The notes under the pieces: model-generated
The model's input: only the letters and a program-made list of their open reading frames with translations
Databases searched by the model: none
What the model was told of the DNA's origin: nothing
Program-made: the position numbers and the translations under genes
Assembly (NCBI RefSeq): GCF_033441515.1
Contig: NZ_JAWQJT010000001.1
Span: forward strand, 2,976,001-3,040,000
Reading direction: 5' to 3'
DNA: 64,000 nucleotides
From: Amycolatopsis solani
Lineage (GTDB): Bacteria; Actinomycetota; Actinomycetes; Mycobacteriales; Pseudonocardiaceae
Shown here: piece after piece, positions 53,187 through 62,561 of the stretch
Numbering within the stretch: position 1 is the stretch's first letter
Layout of the letters: each line of letters opens with the position of its first letter

Positions 53187-55043
53187 TCAGGCGCCGGCGG
53201 CCGGTTCGGGGTCGCGGGTTGCCGCGTACAGGGCCTCGATGTTCGTCGAGTAGCGGTCGTTGATGACCCGGCGCTTGAGCTTGAGCGTCGGGGTCAGCTC
53301 GCCGGATTCCGGGGTCCACGCCTTCGGCAGCACGTGGTAGCGCTTGATCTGCTCGATCCGGGCCAGCCTGCTGTTCGCCGACTCGACCGCGCGCTCCAGC
53401 TCCGCGCGGACCGCCGGGTGGGACGGCAGCTCCTCCGGGGTGGCCTCGACGCCGTTCGCCGCGGCCCAGCCGGGGGCGATTTCGTCGTCGAGGACGATCA
53501 GGGCCGTCACGTACGGGCGGTCGTCGCCGATCGCGACGGCCTGGCCGATCAAGGGGTGCTCCTTGAGCAGGCCCTCGATGCGGGTCGGCGCGATGTTCTT
53601 GCCGCTCGAGGTGATGATCAGTTCCTTCTTGCGGTCGGTGATCGTCACGAAGCCGTCTTCGTCGATCGTGCCGATGTCGCCGGTCGCGTACCAGCCGTCG
53701 GCGTCGGTCGCGTCCTGGATCGTCCCGTCCTCCTGCAGGTAGCCGAGGAAGACGATCGGGCCGCGGACCAGCAGCTCGCCGTCGTCGGCGACCTTCACCT
53801 CGACGCCTTCGAGGGGCTTGCCCACTGAACCCGCCCGGAAGTCCGTGCTCGAGTTCGACGTCGCCGCGCCGGTCGTCTCCGACAGGCCCCAGACCTCGCA
53901 GATCTCGACGCCGAGGCCGGCCAGGAAGTAGATGATCTCCACCGGCAGGGCGGCCGCGCCGCTGGAGGCGACCAACAGCTTGTCGAGGCCGAGCAGCCCG
54001 CGCACCGGCGCCAGCGCGGCTTCGTCGGTCTGCCGGATCTTCTCGGCGAGCTCGGCCGGCACCTCCTGGCCGGCGCTGCGCAGCTTGTAACCCTGCTGCA
54101 GCAGCTCGTTGGCCTGCAGCAACGCCGTGCGCCGGTCTTCGGGGACGCTGCCGAGCATGTTCTTCAGGCCGGCGACCATCTTCTCCCACACCCGCGGGAC
54201 GCCGAAGAAGCTCTGCGGGTGCACCTGGCCGAGCGCACCGGCGACCGCGGTCGGGTCGGCGAGCGTGTGCACGTGGCCGGCCCACACGATCGGCAGGTAG
54301 ACCGACAGCTCGCGCTCGGCGATGTGCGCGAGCGGCAGGTACGCGATGTTGGTCGCGTGCATAGGCGGGTGGTGCAGCTCGGTGACCGCGTACGCCTGGT
54401 GGATCGCGTTGCGGTGCGACAGCACGACGCCCTTCGGGTCACCGGTGGTGCCCGAGGTGTAGATCATCGACAGCGGGTCGTCCGGCTTGATGTCCTGCCA
54501 CGACCGCTCGAACGCGTCCGGGTCGGCGGCGAGCGCTTCCCGGCCCCAGTTCCGGAGTTCGGCGAGGGAGAGGAACCGGCCGTCGCCTTCCGGGATCGCG
54601 GCTTCGTCCATCACGACGATGCGGCGCAACGCGGGGAGGTCGTCGAGCACCGGGCGCCAGCGCGCCAGCTCGGCCTCGCCGCCGAGCACCACGATCGGTG
54701 CCGCGCTGTGCCGCGCGACGAACCGGATCTGGTCCGGGCTGAGCGTGGCGTAGGCGGTGCACGGGATCGCGGACAGGTGCGTCGCGGCGAGGTCGGCGAT
54801 GATGTGGTCGGGGCAGCCGGGCGCCATGATCAGCATGCGGTCACCCGCGGCGAGCCCGAGCCCGGCCAGTCCGCGGGACACCTCCGCGATCGCCGTGCGG
54901 AATTCCAGCCAGCTCAGCGTCGGCCGGCCTTCGAGGTCGAGCGAAGTGATCGCCGGCAGGTCCGGGTAGTCGACCGCGTTGCGGTGCAACAGCCGCGGGA
55001 TCGTCTGGCCTTCGGTCTGCTCGGCGACGGACGGGGTGGTCAA
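53187..55043 (-). CDS. Long-chain fatty acid-CoA ligase (AMP-forming, FadD15-like)
   Basis: 618 residues from TTG 55043, with GAGGAGG seven bases upstream. ANL-superfamily adenylating enzyme: P-loop-like SMIYTSGTTGDPKGVVLSH, the A5 region EVWGLSETTGA, A7/A8 GWYATGDIGTIDEDGFVTITDRKKELI and a C-terminal lysine in the ELTPTLKLKRRVI segment. Activates fatty acids to acyl-CoA, on the inner face of the membrane. An ATG 55181 would add 46 unalignable residues. Convergent with the SDR gene. Confidence 0.93.
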   Translation of the reverse strand: MTTPSVAEQTEGQTIPRLLHRNAVDYPDLPAITSLDLEGRPTLSWLEFRTAIAEVSRGLAGLGLAAGDRMLIMAPGCPDHIIADLAATHLSAIPCTAYATLSPDQIRFVARHSAAPIVVLGGEAELARWRPVLDDLPALRRIVVMDEAAIPEGDGRFLSLAELRNWGREALAADPDAFERSWQDIKPDDPLSMIYTSGTTGDPKGVVLSHRNAIHQAYAVTELHHPPMHATNIAYLPLAHIAERELSVYLPIVWAGHVHTLADPTAVAGALGQVHPQSFFGVPRVWEKMVAGLKNMLGSVPEDRRTALLQANELLQQGYKLRSAGQEVPAELAEKIRQTDEAALAPVRGLLGLDKLLVASSGAAALPVEIIYFLAGLGVEICEVWGLSETTGAATSNSSTDFRAGSVGKPLEGVEVKVADDGELLVRGPIVFLGYLQEDGTIQDATDADGWYATGDIGTIDEDGFVTITDRKKELIITSSGKNIAPTRIEGLLKEHPLIGQAVAIGDDRPYVTALIVLDDEIAPGWAAANGVEATPEELPSHPAVRAELERAVESANSRLARIEQIKRYHVLPKAWTPESGELTPTLKLKRRVINDRYSTNIEALYAATRDPEPAAGA

Positions 55044-55239
55044 CGCTGGCCTCCTCGGAGCTGCGGATGGCCACACTGTAGGGGCTCCCGGCCGAGGTGG
55101 ATAGAGAATCGCGGCCACGACAACCGGCACCGTCGAAACGGACATCCCGGTCAGGCCCCCACGACCGTCCACTGTGTACACGGGCGCCCGCGCGCGAACC
55201 GCGCTTCAATGGGAGGACCACGGACTCCAGGGGGAAGCG

Positions 55240-55896
55240 ATGACGCGGTCCGCTCGTGCACTGCTCGAAAAGATCCAGGCCGAACTCGCGCCGCGCGACG
55301 GCGACAACCGGCTCGTGCCGTCGATCGCCGCCGGCCGGGCGCCGCGCGCGGTGTTCGCCGCGCTCGCCGCCGAAGAAAAGCTGATCACGCTGTCGGACTG
55401 GCGGAGCTTCCACGCGCTCGCCGCTCGCGCCGACGAGCCGAAGGCGCGCGCTTTCTTCGGCGGTCTCGCGCCGGGGGAGCAGCAGGCGAACGCGATGCTG
55501 GACGCGTTGCTGGCGGCGACTGGTCCGGACCACGGGAAGGAACTCCCGCGCGCGGGCTGCCAGGCGTACCCGGCGTACGTGGCGTGGCTCGCCCTCAACG
55601 GCGAGTCGGGGGCCGCCGTGGCCGGGATCTTCGCGAACTTCGCCGCCTTCGGCCGGTACTGCCGGGACGTCGCCGCCGCGATGCGCGAGCACTACCGCTT
55701 CACCGACACCGAGTGCGCGTTCTTCGACTTTTTCGCTGCGGACGTTCCCGAAATCGAAGAACAAGCGCTCGCGGCGATCCAGGCCGGCCTCGACGCGCGG
55801 CGGCTGGACCCGGCCGAGGCCCGCCGTTACGCGCGGCTGTTCCAGAGTTACGAACTGCTCTTCTGGAACACCCTCGCGGACGAGTTCCCGGGCTGA
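55240..55896 (+). CDS. TenA/PqqC-like (haem-oxygenase fold) protein of unknown function
   Basis: 218 residues from ATG 55240, with AGGGGGA upstream. All-helical protein with TenA/PqqC character: LITLSDWRSFHALAARADEPKARAFFGGL near the start and REHYRFTDTECAFFDFFAADVPEIEEQAL later. TenA proteins hydrolyse thiamin breakdown products; PqqC-like ones act in cofactor biosynthesis. No thiamin genes are nearby and the catalytic Cys of TenA is not evident, so function is left open. Divergent from the acyl-CoA ligase and ended by a 26-base palindrome. Confidence 0.65.
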   Translation: MTRSARALLEKIQAELAPRDGDNRLVPSIAAGRAPRAVFAALAAEEKLITLSDWRSFHALAARADEPKARAFFGGLAPGEQQANAMLDALLAATGPDHGKELPRAGCQAYPAYVAWLALNGESGAAVAGIFANFAAFGRYCRDVAAAMREHYRFTDTECAFFDFFAADVPEIEEQALAAIQAGLDARRLDPAEARRYARLFQSYELLFWNTLADEFPG

Positions 55897-55924
55897 CGGC
55901 CCGCGGAACCGGTACCGGCGCCAC

Positions 55925-55950
55925 CACGCGTGCCCGCGCGGGCACGCGTG
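55925..55950 (+). terminator. Perfect 26-base palindrome after the TenA-like gene
   Basis: CACGCGTGCCCGC (55925-55937) followed directly by its complement GCGGGCACGCGTG (55938-55950). An RNA stem of up to 11-12 pairs lies 28 bases after the stop. Most likely a terminator. Confidence 0.65.
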
Positions 55951-56432
55951 CGGAAAGGCGGGAATTCCGGTGCGCTCTCCGGCGAATCCGCGGCGTGCTT
56001 CGCGAATATCGCGTATTTCCGCTTTCCGGAAGCGGTCTCGCCCGTACGAAGCCGTGGCGGGTGACCGGGTTCACCGACCCGTGACGTTTCTCACCGAACC
56101 ATCCGGCGGCTTCGTACGTAGCGGCCCCGGGCCGGCTCGGCGCGCGGACCGCAACCGGTACCAGCGTGCACCCCTGTGAGGAAACGGAAGTCGACCTGGG
56201 ACGAACGTCACGACTTTCGGTGGTGGACTTTCCAAGCGCAGGCAGCAAGTGTGGACGGGTCACCGTTCCAAGATCACGTTCTCGCCACGGACTTGACGCG
56301 CCCTGAGCGGCTGCATACCGTCGTCGCGGGCGAAGCAGACCACGGTGATGTTGATCCGGCTGGTCGGAATCCGGGTGTTGACCACCTCGGGCGACCCGAA
56401 ACCATGTACTGCCGGAAGGAAAACGGACCCAG
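55951..56432. other. Long leader region of the conservon operon
   Basis: About 480 bases without a convincing gene. Contains the inverted repeat CCGCTT-TCCGG-AAGCGG near 56020-56036 and a plausible promoter (-35 TTGACG 56293-56298, 17-base spacer, -10 TACCGT 56316-56321) about 110 bases before the CvnA start. Confidence 0.45.
56293..56321 (+). promoter_or_regulatory. Possible promoter of the conservon operon
   Basis: TTGACG at 56293-56298, 17-base spacer, TACCGT at 56316-56321. Matches the housekeeping sigma-factor pattern at the -35 and partly at the -10 box. It would give a 5' leader of about 105 bases before the CvnA GTG. Confidence 0.35.
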
Positions 56433-58979
56433 GTGAAGCAGATTTCTCTTCGACGAAACCGGGGATCCTCGATTCGGAAGCGCGTGCTCACGATCGCGCT
56501 CATCCCCAGTGTGGCGTTGTTGCTGGTGGGCGTGGCCCTCGCGGGCTACCTCATCTACGACGCGGTCACCGCACGCGACTACACCACGCGCATCCGGAAT
56601 TCGGAAGCCCCGGCGATCCCGTTCTTCGCCGCGCTCCAGCAGGAGCGCCAGGCGACGCTGAGCCTCCTCGCCGGCCAGGGCAACCAGCGGGCCGTGCTCG
56701 CGGCCGTCCGGCCGAAGGTCGACCAGACCGCCGCCAAGGAGATCGAGAACCTCCGGGACAACTTCGCGGACTACAACGACACCCCGCCGAGCGTCCAGAA
56801 GAACATCGCCACGTTCTTCGGCGTCTTCCAGCAGCTGCCGCAGACGCGCCAGGCGGTCGACAGCGGCCAGATCCAGATCAGCCAGGCCTTCGCCTTCTAC
56901 AACAAGATGCTCGACCAGTTCACCGACGGTGTGGCCGGGCTGGCGCAGAAGGCCCGTGGCGCGCAGAACGCGTTCGACCGGCTGACCGCGATCCCGCTGT
57001 TCACCGCGGCGGACGCGATGCAGCGCAGTGACGCGCTCGCCGCCGCCGGGCTCGCCGCGGGCGGGCTCACGAACGACGACTTCCGCGCCTACGTCGGCCA
57101 GGTCGGTGCCTACCACGCCCAGCTCGACGCGTCGGCGCCGAAGATGATCCCCGAGGTCAAGGCCAAGTACGACCAGCTGCTGGCCAGCCAGCCGTGGCAG
57201 GTCGTGACCCAGGTGGAAACCGCTTTCCTGCGCGGTGACCTAACGAAGCTGCCGGTGGCGCAGGACCAGTGGCGCACCGCCGCCCGCCAGGTCGGCGACG
57301 CGCTGATGGGCATCTTCGTCGCGCAGAGCTCGAACGCGAGCCAGGCCGCGATCGACGACGCCGACTCGACGTTCACCGAGTCGCTGATCGCCGGTGTGAT
57401 CGCCGTCCTGTTCGCGGTCTTCGTGGTCTTCGTCGCCGTCCGGCTGTCCAACCGGCTCATCGGCCGGCTGCACCGGCTGCGCGAGGACACCCTCGACGCG
57501 GCCGAGGTCCGGCTGCCCGAACTGGTCGCGCGCGTCCAGGCCGGCGAGCCGGTCGACCTCGAAGAGGGCGGGCACTTCCTCGACCACGGCACCGACGAGA
57601 TCGGCCAGGTCGCCGACGCGTTCAACAAGGCGCAGCAGACCGCCATCGCGGCCGCCATCGACGAGGCGAAGACCAGGGAGGGCACCAAGACGGTGTTCCT
57701 CAACATCGCCCACCGCAGCCAGGTCATCGTGCACCGCCAGCTCAAGGTGCTCGACCAGGCCGAGCGCAAGCAGGAGGACCCGGAGCAGCTGGACACCCTG
57801 TTCCAGCTCGACCACCTCTCCACCCGCGCCCGCCGCAACGCCGAGAACCTGATCATCCTCGGCGGCGGGCAGCCGGGACGGCAGTGGCGCAACCCGGTCG
57901 GGCTGGCCGAGCTGGTCCGCGGCGCGTCCGCCGAGACCGAGGACTTCGCCAGGGTCAAGACGGCGGTGCTGCCGCAGATCGCCATCCGCGGCCCGGTCGT
58001 CGGCGACCTCGTGCACCTGCTCGCCGAGCTGATCGACAACGCGACGTCGTTCTCGCCGCCGCAGTCGCGGGTCGAGATCCGCGGCAACGTGGTCGGCAAG
58101 GGCGTCGTGATCGAGGTCGAAGACCAGGGCCTCGGGCTCGAGCCGGACCAGACCGAAGAGATCAACGGGATGCTGGCCGACCCGCCGGACTTCGGGATCA
58201 TGGCGCTGTCGGACGAGCCGCGCCTCGGCCTGTTCGTGGTCGCGCGGCTGGCCGCGCGGCACGGCATCCAGGTGCACCTGCGGGAGTCCGCCTACGGCGG
58301 CACCCGGGCCATCGTCCTGGTGCGCACCGACCTGCTGGCCCCGCTCACCGAGCTCGAGCCGGAGCAGCCGATCACGCCGCCGAAGCCGGAGCTCGTCCCG
58401 AACCCGGTCGAGCCGGAGCCGGGCAACGACGAGGTCGCGCCGCTCAAGCGGCCGCAGCGCCGTCCGGCCCGGCACCGCACCGAGCCGCCCGCGGCCCCGG
58501 TGACGCCCCCGGCCCAGCCCGCCGTCGTGCCGCCGCCGGCTCCGGTCCAGCCGCCGTCCGCGCCGACGCCGGTCCCGGTCGGGTCCGTCTCGGAGCCGGT
58601 GAGCCAGCCGACCCAGGCGCAGCCGGTGGCCCCGGTCCGCCCGCCGTCCCCGCCGAACCGGACCGCGCGCCCGGCCCGCCCGGCCGCGCAGCAGCCGGCG
58701 TGGCCGCCGCAGGAACCGCGGCCCGCGGTGCCCGAAGGACGGCCGCAGCAGCCGCGCCGCCCGGAGGCGCCCGGCCGGCCGCCGCTGCCCCAACGGCGAC
58801 GCCAGCAGAGCCTCGTGCCCCAGTTGCGGGAAGATAAGCCCGTGCAGGAACGCGAAGAGGTGCGGTTGGACTCCCCGGAGGCCGCCCGCAGCAGGCTGTC
58901 CGCGTTCCAGCAGGGCACCCGCCGGGCCCGCGACGCAGAGTTTCCCGAGAACGACGACACGTACGGAGAGCGCGAGTAA
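56433..58979 (+). CDS. CvnA: nitrate/nitrite-sensing-domain histidine kinase-like protein
   Basis: 848 residues from GTG 56433. First transmembrane helix at about 22-46, an extracytoplasmic NIT (nitrate/nitrite-sensing) domain at about 55-300, a second helix at about 320-342, HAMP-like linker, and a histidine-kinase ATPase with N-box HLLAELIDNATSFSPP and G-box DQGLGLEPDQ. The C-terminal 200 residues are Pro/Ala/Arg-rich and probably disordered. In conservons this protein works with CvnB-D as a membrane-associated complex resembling G-protein-coupled signalling. Translation of cvnB starts within its stop codon. Confidence 0.92.
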   Translation: MKQISLRRNRGSSIRKRVLTIALIPSVALLLVGVALAGYLIYDAVTARDYTTRIRNSEAPAIPFFAALQQERQATLSLLAGQGNQRAVLAAVRPKVDQTAAKEIENLRDNFADYNDTPPSVQKNIATFFGVFQQLPQTRQAVDSGQIQISQAFAFYNKMLDQFTDGVAGLAQKARGAQNAFDRLTAIPLFTAADAMQRSDALAAAGLAAGGLTNDDFRAYVGQVGAYHAQLDASAPKMIPEVKAKYDQLLASQPWQVVTQVETAFLRGDLTKLPVAQDQWRTAARQVGDALMGIFVAQSSNASQAAIDDADSTFTESLIAGVIAVLFAVFVVFVAVRLSNRLIGRLHRLREDTLDAAEVRLPELVARVQAGEPVDLEEGGHFLDHGTDEIGQVADAFNKAQQTAIAAAIDEAKTREGTKTVFLNIAHRSQVIVHRQLKVLDQAERKQEDPEQLDTLFQLDHLSTRARRNAENLIILGGGQPGRQWRNPVGLAELVRGASAETEDFARVKTAVLPQIAIRGPVVGDLVHLLAELIDNATSFSPPQSRVEIRGNVVGKGVVIEVEDQGLGLEPDQTEEINGMLADPPDFGIMALSDEPRLGLFVVARLAARHGIQVHLRESAYGGTRAIVLVRTDLLAPLTELEPEQPITPPKPELVPNPVEPEPGNDEVAPLKRPQRRPARHRTEPPAAPVTPPAQPAVVPPPAPVQPPSAPTPVPVGSVSEPVSQPTQAQPVAPVRPPSPPNRTARPARPAAQQPAWPPQEPRPAVPEGRPQQPRRPEAPGRPPLPQRRRQQSLVPQLREDKPVQEREEVRLDSPEAARSRLSAFQQGTRRARDAEFPENDDTYGERE

Positions 58980-59392
58980 TGGTCAACTCAGGCGCCCACG
59001 AGCTCGACTGGCTGCTGGACGACCTCGTCAAACGGGTCGCCGGGGCGGACCGGGCGGTGGTCTTGTCCTCGGACGGCCTGCTGATCGGCCGATCGGGAAA
59101 CCTCTCCGAGGAGGACGCCGAACACCTGTCCGCCGTGGCTTCGGCGTTCCAGAGCCTCGCGCGCGGGACCGGACGGCACTTCGGCGGCGGCAACGTCCGG
59201 CAGACGATGGTCGAGATGGACCACGCGTTCCTGTTCGTGACGGCGGCCGGGCGGGGTGCCTGCCTGGCCCTGCTCGCCCGTGAGGACGCGGACATGGGCC
59301 TCGTCGCGTACGAGATGAACTTGATGGTGAAACGGGTCGGTCAGGTGCTCACCTCCGCCCCGCGGGCCGGCGTCCAGCCCACGTCGCCATGA
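58979..59392 (+). CDS. CvnB: roadblock/LC7-domain protein
   Basis: 137 residues, ATG overlapping the CvnA stop (TAATG). Roadblock/LC7 fold: ELDWLLDDLVKRVAGADRAVVLSSDGLLIGRS, ending in AYEMNLMVKRVGQVL. Predicted to regulate the small GTPase-like CvnD, as roadblock proteins do for MglA-type GTPases. The third gene overlaps it by 4 bases (ATGA). Confidence 0.94.
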   Translation: MVNSGAHELDWLLDDLVKRVAGADRAVVLSSDGLLIGRSGNLSEEDAEHLSAVASAFQSLARGTGRHFGGGNVRQTMVEMDHAFLFVTAAGRGACLALLAREDADMGLVAYEMNLMVKRVGQVLTSAPRAGVQPTSP

Positions 59393-59760
59393 GCGGACGG
59401 CACGAAGCCTGGTTCGACGACGAGGCCGGCCCCCTGGTCCGGTCCTACGCGGTCACGGGCGGCCGCACGCGGTCGGACACGCTCGGGCTCGACCTCATCA
59501 CGCTCGTCGTCGCCCTGCGCACCGCGCACGAAGCGGGCATGCTCGAACCGGAGTACGCGCGCATCATCGCCTTGTGCCAGCGGCCGGTCTCGGTGGCCGA
59601 GGTGGCCGCCCGGGTCGATCTCCCGCTGCCCGTGGTGAAGGTGATGCTGAGCGACCTCATCGAGCAGAACCTGGTGCTGTTCCGTACCGCGGCACCGGTC
59701 CAGGAAACCCCCAACCGACACGTATTGCAGGCGGTCCTTGATGGCATCCGGAAACTCTGA
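59389..59760 (+). CDS. CvnC: DUF742 protein
   Basis: 123 residues with the DUF742 pattern: LVRSYAVTGGRTRSDTLGLDLITLV then CQRPVSVAEVAARVDLPLPVVKVMLSDLIEQNLV, the latter a winged-helix-like motif. Function unknown; always found third in conservons. It overlaps the cvnD start region by 20 bases. Confidence 0.93.
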   Translation: MSGRHEAWFDDEAGPLVRSYAVTGGRTRSDTLGLDLITLVVALRTAHEAGMLEPEYARIIALCQRPVSVAEVAARVDLPLPVVKVMLSDLIEQNLVLFRTAAPVQETPNRHVLQAVLDGIRKL

Positions 59761-60343
59761 CCCCCGGCGGAACCTGACCGCGACCGCGGTCAAGGTACTC
59801 ATCGCCGGCGGGTTCGGGGTCGGCAAGACCACGATGGTCGGCTCGGTGAGCGAAGTGCCGCCGCTGCGGACCGAAGAGGTCATCACGACCGCCTCCGAGG
59901 GGGTCGACGACCTGTCGGGCGTCGAGCAGAAGACCACGACGACGGTCGCGCTCGACTTCGGCCGCATCACGATCAACCCCGACCTGATCCTGTACCTGTT
60001 CGGCACGCCGGGGCAGGACCGGTTCTGGTTCATGTGGGACGAGCTGGCCGAGGGCGCGCTCGGCGCCGTCGTGCTGGCCGACACCCGGCGCCTCGACAGC
60101 TGCTTCGCGGCGGTGGACTTCTTCGAGCGCCGCAACCTGCCGTTCGTCGTCGGCGTGAACTGCTTCGACGGCGCGTACCGCTACGGCACCGAGGAGGTCC
60201 GGCAGGCGCTCGACGTCGGCATGGACGTCCCGCTGCTGCTGTGCGACGCGCGTGAGCGCGAATCGACGAAGCAGGTGCTGACCAGCCTGATGGAACACGT
60301 GATGGCGCGGTCCGATCTCGCAGCCGCCCAGGGTGGCTACTGA
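59741..60343 (+). CDS. CvnD: small GTPase-like protein
   Basis: 200 residues from ATG 59741 (TTG 59738 is an alternative one codon upstream). G1 motif IAGGFGVGKTTMVGSVSE, switch-II region LFGTPGQDRFWFMWDE, G4-like GVNCFDGAYRYG. Closest to the MglA/Rab-like GTPases of the conservon family. The NKXD motif is replaced by NCFD, so nucleotide preference is uncertain. It closes the operon; no P450 (CvnE) gene follows. Confidence 0.93.
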   Translation: MASGNSDPRRNLTATAVKVLIAGGFGVGKTTMVGSVSEVPPLRTEEVITTASEGVDDLSGVEQKTTTTVALDFGRITINPDLILYLFGTPGQDRFWFMWDELAEGALGAVVLADTRRLDSCFAAVDFFERRNLPFVVGVNCFDGAYRYGTEEVRQALDVGMDVPLLLCDARERESTKQVLTSLMEHVMARSDLAAAQGGY

Positions 60344-60364
60344 CCGGACCGCGCTCGGGTTGCT

Positions 60365-60802
60365 TCAGCGGCGGCGCTTGATGAGCGTGTCGAGCGCGAA
60401 GCGGCCCGGGCCGATCGCGGCGAACAGCAGGAAGATCCACGCGTAGACCGCGGCGGGCTCGCCCATGTTCTGCAGGGGCAGCAGGCCCATCGGGGCGTGC
60501 ACGGTGAAGTAGGCGTAGGCCATCACGCCGGAGAGCAGGATCGCGGCGGGCCTGCTGGCGAGCCCGACGAGGAGCAGCAGGGCGCCGGCGAGTTCGAAGA
60601 CGCTGCCCCACCAGCCGGGGAACGAGCCGAACGGGACGCCGCCGCCCTGGCCGTCGATTCCGCCGAAGAAGCCGAATCCCTGCAGGCCGTGGAAGCCGAA
60701 CAGGAACGAGATCACGATCCGGCTCGCGCCGATGACGACTCCGGTGACCTGGTTCTTCGCGGTGGCGGTGGTCTGGGCTTCGCGGGCGATGGTGGTGGTC
60801 AT
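60365..60802 (-). CDS. DoxX-family membrane protein
   Basis: 145 residues with four hydrophobic segments; VIGASRIVISFLFGFHGLQGFGFFGG is the DoxX-type opening and the remaining segments LFELAGALLLLVGLASRPAAILL follow the family order. Members form redox-linked membrane complexes, but most are uncharacterised. ATG 60802 is used. Convergent with the conservon, divergent from the NUDIX gene. Confidence 0.85.
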   Translation of the reverse strand: MTTTIAREAQTTATAKNQVTGVVIGASRIVISFLFGFHGLQGFGFFGGIDGQGGGVPFGSFPGWWGSVFELAGALLLLVGLASRPAAILLSGVMAYAYFTVHAPMGLLPLQNMGEPAAVYAWIFLLFAAIGPGRFALDTLIKRRR

Positions 60803-60916
60803 TGCGGGGTTCCTTCCCTGGGTTCTTCCTTGCCTTCTGCCTAGGCGTCGAGCGGGTCACCGCCGGATCGACAACCCCGCCGGATTTTTTTCGGCGGGTT
60901 TCGGCAGACTGGGGCG

Positions 60917-61381
60917 ATGGCGGGTAAACGCAGTGCCGGGCTCCTGCTCCACCGCGGGCAGGGCGAGGCCCTCGAAGTGCTGCTCGGGCACATGGGCGGG
61001 CCGTTCTGGGCGAAGAAGGACGCGGCGGCGTGGTCGCTGCCCAAGGGCGAGCTGGACCCGGACGAGTCCCCGGAGGCCGCGGCGCGCCGGGAGTTCACGG
61101 AGGAGCTGGGCCTGCCGGCGCCCACCGGCGAGTACGTCCCGCTGGGCGAGGTCAAGCAGTCGGGCGGCAAGGTCGTGACGGCGTGGGCGGTGGCCGCCGA
61201 CCTCGACCCGGCGGCCGTCGTGCCGGGGACGTTCACCATGGAGTGGCCGCCGCGGTCGGGCCGTCAGCAGGAGTTCCCCGAGGTGGACCGCGTCGCGTGG
61301 TTTTCGCTGGAGGTGGCCAGGGAGAAGCTGGTGAAGGGCCAGCTGCCGTTCCTGGACCGCCTGCTGTCAGTCTTCGAGTAA
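60917..61381 (+). CDS. NUDIX-domain hydrolase
   Basis: 154 residues. Nudix box GELDPDESPEAAARREFTEEL (G-x5-E-x7-R-E-x2-E-E-L) is complete. Hydrolyses a nucleoside diphosphate linked to another moiety; specificity not predictable. The 3' end overlaps the convergent HAD gene by 15 bases. Confidence 0.88.
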   Translation: MAGKRSAGLLLHRGQGEALEVLLGHMGGPFWAKKDAAAWSLPKGELDPDESPEAAARREFTEELGLPAPTGEYVPLGEVKQSGGKVVTAWAVAADLDPAAVVPGTFTMEWPPRSGRQQEFPEVDRVAWFSLEVAREKLVKGQLPFLDRLLSVFE

Positions 61382-62014
61382 CGCCTCGAGCGGCTTCGCG
61401 GTGAAGGACGGCAGCACGACGTCGGCCTGCCGGAAGTCGAGGCTCTCGGTGATGGCGTTCGGCACGGCGACGCAGGTCAGCCCGGCGGCCTTGGCGGCGG
61501 TGACGCCGTGCGGGGTGTCCTCGAAGGCGATGGTCTCGTGCGCGTCGGTTTCGAGGGCGTTGAGCGCCGCGAGGTAGAGGTCCGGGTCGGGCTTGGCCTG
61601 GTGCAGGTCACCGGTGAGGACGGCGTCGAAGTACCGCGCGATGCCGAGCCGCTCGAGGTGCGGGTTCACCCAGCCCCCGGACGAGCTCGACGCGACGGCG
61701 AGCTTGAGGCCGTGTTCACGCGCGGTTTCGAGGTAGGTCTCGACGCCTTCGCGGGGACCGAGGGTCTCGAGGAGTTCGTAGACCCGGGCTTTGGTTTTCG
61801 GGCGCAGTGCATCGGGATCGATGCCGGGGACGTGTTCGGCGAGCAGGGCGAACATCGCGGGCGTGGTGTGCTGGGTGCCGATGACGGCGTACCAGGCTTC
61901 GAGGGGCAGCTCGGTCCCGTGCTCGCGGAAGACCTCCTGCCAGGCACGGAGAACGGCGGACTCGGTGTCGGCGAGCGTGCCGTCGAAGTCGAAGACCAGG
62001 GCGCGGGTGGGCAC
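61367..62014 (-). CDS. HAD-superfamily hydrolase (beta-phosphoglucomutase-like)
   Basis: 215 residues from GTG 62014. Motif I VFDFDGTLADTESAVLRAW, cap domain, motif II AVASSSSGGW and motif IV IAFEDTPHGVTAAKAAG. Dephosphorylates or mutates a sugar phosphate. TTG 62050 would add 12 residues overlapping the macro gene; GTG 62014 fits the family start. Same strand as the macro-domain gene 28 bases upstream, so likely one operon. Confidence 0.87.
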   Translation of the reverse strand: MPTRALVFDFDGTLADTESAVLRAWQEVFREHGTELPLEAWYAVIGTQHTTPAMFALLAEHVPGIDPDALRPKTKARVYELLETLGPREGVETYLETAREHGLKLAVASSSSGGWVNPHLERLGIARYFDAVLTGDLHQAKPDPDLYLAALNALETDAHETIAFEDTPHGVTAAKAAGLTCVAVPNAITESLDFRQADVVLPSFTAKPLEALLED

Positions 62015-62042
62015 GCCTGCACCCTGCCCGGTCGGTGATCGT

Positions 62043-62561
62043 TCAGGCAAGTGGGGTGTGACGAGCCTCGAAGGCTTGGAGCGCGTGTTCGCCGCGGAGG
62101 GCGAAGACGACCTCTTCGATGCCGCCGTGATCGGCTCGGCTGACGGCGGCGAGCGCGATCTCGGCGGCCGGCTCGAGCGGCCACCGGTAGACGCCGGTGG
62201 AGATGGCGGGGAAGGCGACGGTCTTGGCGCCGAGGTCGTCGGCCGCTTTCAGCGAGTTGCGGTAGCAGTCGGCGAGCAGCCCGGACCGGTCTTCGGTGGC
62301 CGACCAGACCGGGCCGACGGTGTGCACGACCCACTTCGCGGGCAGGTTCCCCGCGGTGGTGGCGACGGCTTGCCCGGTCTTGAGGCCCTTGCCGTAGTGC
62401 CCGGCGCGGAGCTTCCGGCATTCGGCGAGGATCGCGGGGCCGCCCTTGCGGTGGATGGCCCCGTCGACCCCGCCCCCGCCGAGCAGCGAGGAGTTGGCGG
62501 CGTTGACGACGACGTCCACCTCGAGGGTGGTGATGTCGGCGTCGAGGATCCGGATGCGCAT
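62043..62561 (-). CDS. Macro-domain protein (O-acetyl-ADP-ribose deacetylase-like)
   Basis: 172 residues. Macro domain with ITTLEVDVVVNAANSSLLGGGGVDGAI (ADP-ribose loop) and ISTGVYRWPLEPAAEIAL (loop 2). Hydrolyses O-acetyl-ADP-ribose or removes ADP-ribose from proteins. ATG 62561 overlaps the start codon of the divergent gene (CATG). Followed on the same strand by the HAD gene. Confidence 0.92.
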   Translation of the reverse strand: MRIRILDADITTLEVDVVVNAANSSLLGGGGVDGAIHRKGGPAILAECRKLRAGHYGKGLKTGQAVATTAGNLPAKWVVHTVGPVWSATEDRSGLLADCYRNSLKAADDLGAKTVAFPAISTGVYRWPLEPAAEIALAAVSRADHGGIEEVVFALRGEHALQAFEARHTPLA

